Part shown: positions 61,902-64,000 of the stretch, piece after piece
Layout of the letters: every line of letters begins with the position of its first letter
Position numbering within the stretch: position 1 is the first letter of the stretch
The notes under the pieces: generated by a model
What the model was told of the DNA's origin: nothing
The model's database searches: none
Seen by the model: the letters and a program-made list of their open reading frames with translations, nothing else
Source: Adineta vaga
Taxonomy: Eukaryota > Rotifera
Length of the DNA stretch: 64,000 nucleotides
Assembly: GCA_021613535.1 (NCBI GenBank)
Contig: CP075494.1
Location: 8,866,001-8,930,000 of the forward strand
Direction of reading: 5' to 3'
Position numbers and translations under genes: made by a program

Positions 61902-63072
61902 ATGGAATCATCATGTTCTGAAATCTCTGTCTCATCTATAATTTCAACACCTTTACCAAATACAAGGCCGATTCGATATATTAAAAATGATCAAAATAAT
62001 CATCGAGAAAAATATAATGGTTGGCATTGGAAACTTGTTTGTACTTGGAATCAATCTATTTGTCAGAATTTTGCTGTTAAGAATAAACTCTGTCAGAGAA
62101 ATAATCAATTGATACAAACTCAAATACAAAAGTCCAAACTTTTGGCATTATCTTTCACATCGTTGATTAGTAAATTTCTGCGTTCAATATTCTACTTTGA
62201 ATATGTATCTTATTTCATTTAGCTTCTACACAAATAAAGAAAAAAGCCGAATCAGTTATTATGCCAACTCAAGTAAACAATGATCATATATACTTTTCTT
62301 CCATACATTCTGTTTGATTAGGATCAAAGAACATTTGCCGATATCAATGACCAGAATAAATCACATAATTCTCACTTTAAACAATTTTTAATTGTTTCTG
62401 ATGATGACGATGATGATGATGATAATAACAATGATACGATGCTTTCCGACGAAATTTTACCAGAAATTCAAGTAAGTTTTCCATACATGATTAAACACAC
62501 AATTCCATTTCTTAATAACTCATATTCAATAATATTTCCGATCGATTTCTCTGACCATCTAACTCGTTAATCCTTCCTTTTTAGATGCCAATCCCCGATC
62601 GTGTCACACGATCCTCCCAGACTGATTCTCTTTCGTTCGAAGGTTGCATCAGTGAATTAAATATTAAAGAGCTAATATCTAAAAATATTCCACCCTTAAC
62701 AGACTTCGAAGAAATTTATATCGCTACTCTTCTCATGGAAAAATTTCCGCCTTCCTGTTCAATACAAGATGCACAGATCTATCTTCATCAGAAAGTCATC
62801 GAAATTATCAACAGAAACTATGGTATTCAGGTATGATTGCCAAGAACAATAAACAATAAATATGTTATTCCTTTTAGATGCAAACAATTGCACCTCATTA
62901 CATCTACGATTTTCTCATTCGTCATCCTCTCATCGCTATTCGCTACAAACGATGGTTCTCGTCATGTGAATCTGCCCTATCTCTAAGTGGTTCTTCGATC
63001 GACACCAAAAAATGGGTATTATCCGCCATGATCAAAGGCGCTCTGATCTCCGACAGCATCGGAAGACCATAA
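61902..63072 (+). CDS. Unknown protein with Cys-rich N-terminal motif and acidic linker
   Basis: Five exons, 61902-62169, 62223-62272, 62322-62471, 62585-62830 and 62878-63072, give 302 residues. Residues 40-65 contain W-H-W-K-L-V-C-T-W-N-Q-S-I-C-Q-N and K-L-C-Q-R-N, a C-x6-C-x8-C pattern like short zinc-binding repeats that recognise nothing I can name. A linker with a run of eight Asp (with one Glu-free stretch) follows, then about 150 residues of mostly helical sequence (T-D-F-E-E-I-Y-I-A-T-L-L-M-E-K-F; Y-D-F-L-I-R-H-P-L-I-A-I-R-Y-K-R-W). No signal peptide or TM. Introns are 49-113 nt with consensus ends. The family is unknown; likely lineage-specific. Confidence 0.68.
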
Positions 63073-63267
63073 TGGCTAATTCTTTATCAGTTTTATTCAA
63101 CTTTATATCTACATATATATTTATGCCTTTCTCTTTAATAAACTTTTCCAACAATACGCTTCCTATCCGAACCCGTTAGATCATAGACATATCGGCAAAG
63201 ACAGAACATCTCATTTCAAAACAATTTATTTAACGAACCGAGACATTCGACACACAAAACTATAAAT

Positions 63268-63450
63268 ATGCTAGATAATTTACATAGAGCAATTAATAGA
63301 ATGAAGGAAACGAAGAATACGAATATGCAGTTGGATAGTTTGGGTACGCTGATGCTGCAGGAGTTGAATAATATTGATCCATCATTGGATAGTATGAAGG
63401 ATGAGTTGGTACATATGTCATTGGAGATGTTGATGACCAATAATCTATAA
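63268..63450 (+). CDS. Possible 60-residue small protein
   Basis: Uninterrupted frame M-L-D-N-L-H-R-A-I-N-R-M with strongly helical, amphipathic, Met/Leu/Asp-rich composition, beginning 20 nt after an A-rich leader and ending 20 nt before the homeobox stop on the other strand. More G-ending codons (TTG, ATG, GAG) than neighbouring genes. No homolog recognised. The antisense frame is open too, so either or neither may be real. Confidence 0.3.
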   Translation: MLDNLHRAINRMKETKNTNMQLDSLGTLMLQELNNIDPSLDSMKDELVHMSLEMLMTNNL

Positions 63451-63469
63451 TGGAAAAAAACTTTCCTTT

Positions 63470-64000
63470 TCAGAACACACGAAAGTTACTCAGATGCATA
63501 CGTGTTGCTGGACTGGAAGTTATTCTTGGATCAAACGAATTATCATTCGTAACATATGGTTTCATTTCTGTTATAGGTGATGATTGATATGTTGGAATTA
63601 CGTTTTCTTCATTCTCTGTAAATCTTTCGGTTTTTTGTTTTCTTGCACGACGATTACTAAACCAAACTTGTAAACGGCTTTGTTCAATACTTAAATGTTC
63701 CGCAAGATTTTCTCGCGTTGTTACATCAGGATAAGGTGTATGAGAAAAGAATTCTTCAAGCATTTCTAATTGTTCAGCGGTGAATGATGAACGAAAACGA
63801 CGTGCACTTATATTTTGACGTAATGGCAATGTATCATTTAATGAATTATCTAAATTGTAAAAGGGATTCATTTGATGAATAGTTCGAAAACCTTCTCATG
63901 TCTTACTTTTGCTTTCGTCGGATTCTTCGTTGATTGAACTGCCATCATTGTTACTTTCAAGTTGTTGACTATTCATTTTAGTTTTACGACGATTGCTGAC
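63470..64000 (-). CDS. Paired-class homeodomain protein, S50 type (5' end missing)
   Basis: Two visible exons, 64000-63907 (open at the edge) and 63849-63470, joined in phase. Exon 2 carries a full homeodomain: R-R-F-R-S-S-F-T-A-E-Q-L at its start, H-T-P-Y-P-D-V-T-T-R-E-N-L-A after helix 1, and R-L-Q-V-W-F-S-N-R-R-A-R at the recognition helix. Position 50 is Ser, the state of Pax-type homeodomains; Y-P-D and R-E-x-L-A are also paired-class. The tail is about 55 residues with no octapeptide. Exon 1 begins at the edge with V-S-N-R-R-K-T-K, which resembles the end of another homeodomain recognition helix, then an acidic/Ser linker. It is a sequence-specific transcription factor; whether a paired domain lies upstream cannot be seen. 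Confidence 0.88.

Noticed and set aside
63216-63440. Hydrophobic antisense frame over the 60-residue candidate
   Set aside because: Reads as the complement of a helical sense frame; no signal or splice support.
1-64000. CRISPR arrays, bacterial operons, rRNA genes, prophage
   Set aside because: No regularly spaced repeats, no rRNA core sequences, and exon-intron structure throughout shows nuclear animal DNA.

Overview
The window is nuclear DNA of an animal with a compact, AT-rich genome. Nearly every multi-exon gene resolves with GT-AG introns of about 45-75 nt, genes are packed on both strands, and the content is metazoan: FAT-like cadherin, Bax-like Bcl-2 protein, PDK1-like kinase, rhodopsin-class receptors, BCAS2, NPDC1-like protein, GTSF1-like protein, Pax-type homeodomain. 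Compactness, the five-receptor cluster and a bacterial-looking mercuric-transporter fusion best fit a bdelloid rotifer, but this is inference and no species marker is present.

Layout. 1-1069: 3' part of a GT31 glycosyltransferase (+). 3242-6063: Bax-like gene and PDK1-like kinase (both -). 6283-7717: galactokinase (+), divergent from the kinase over about 220 bp. 8203-8998: four-TM protein (+). 9298-10859: macro domain / Cys4 / OTU protease fusion (+). 11070-24351: one 17-exon FAT-like cadherin of about 4,095 residues (-). 25998-41440: five class-A GPCR genes, with a MAM-like mucin-stalk gene and a small zinc-finger gene among them. 42307-43367: BCAS2 (+), followed 150 bp later by an intronless MerT-MerP fusion (+) and, tail to tail, a CPA2-type cation/proton antiporter (-). 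47744-50211: NPDC1-like protein (+). 51736-52690: two-domain Ly6/uPAR-like protein (-). 53102-54516: GTSF1-like piRNA-pathway protein (-). 56255-57340: ZIP zinc transporter (+). 58954-59933: poly-glycine single-pass protein (+). 60121-61027: a TA-flanked, 907-bp inverted-repeat element. 61902-63072: unknown acidic protein (+). 63470-64000: S50 homeodomain gene (-), continuing past the right edge.

Most genes look unrelated in function. Functional neighbourhoods worth noting are Bax-like plus PDK1-like (death and survival signalling), the receptor cluster with its tandem and head-to-head duplicates, and the MerTP plus CPA2 transporter pair, both of prokaryote-like families. The FAT-like gene carries one apparent single-base frameshift. 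Exon joins were worked out by hand from splice consensus, reading phase and homology to known motifs, so individual boundaries, especially starts, may be off by a few codons.
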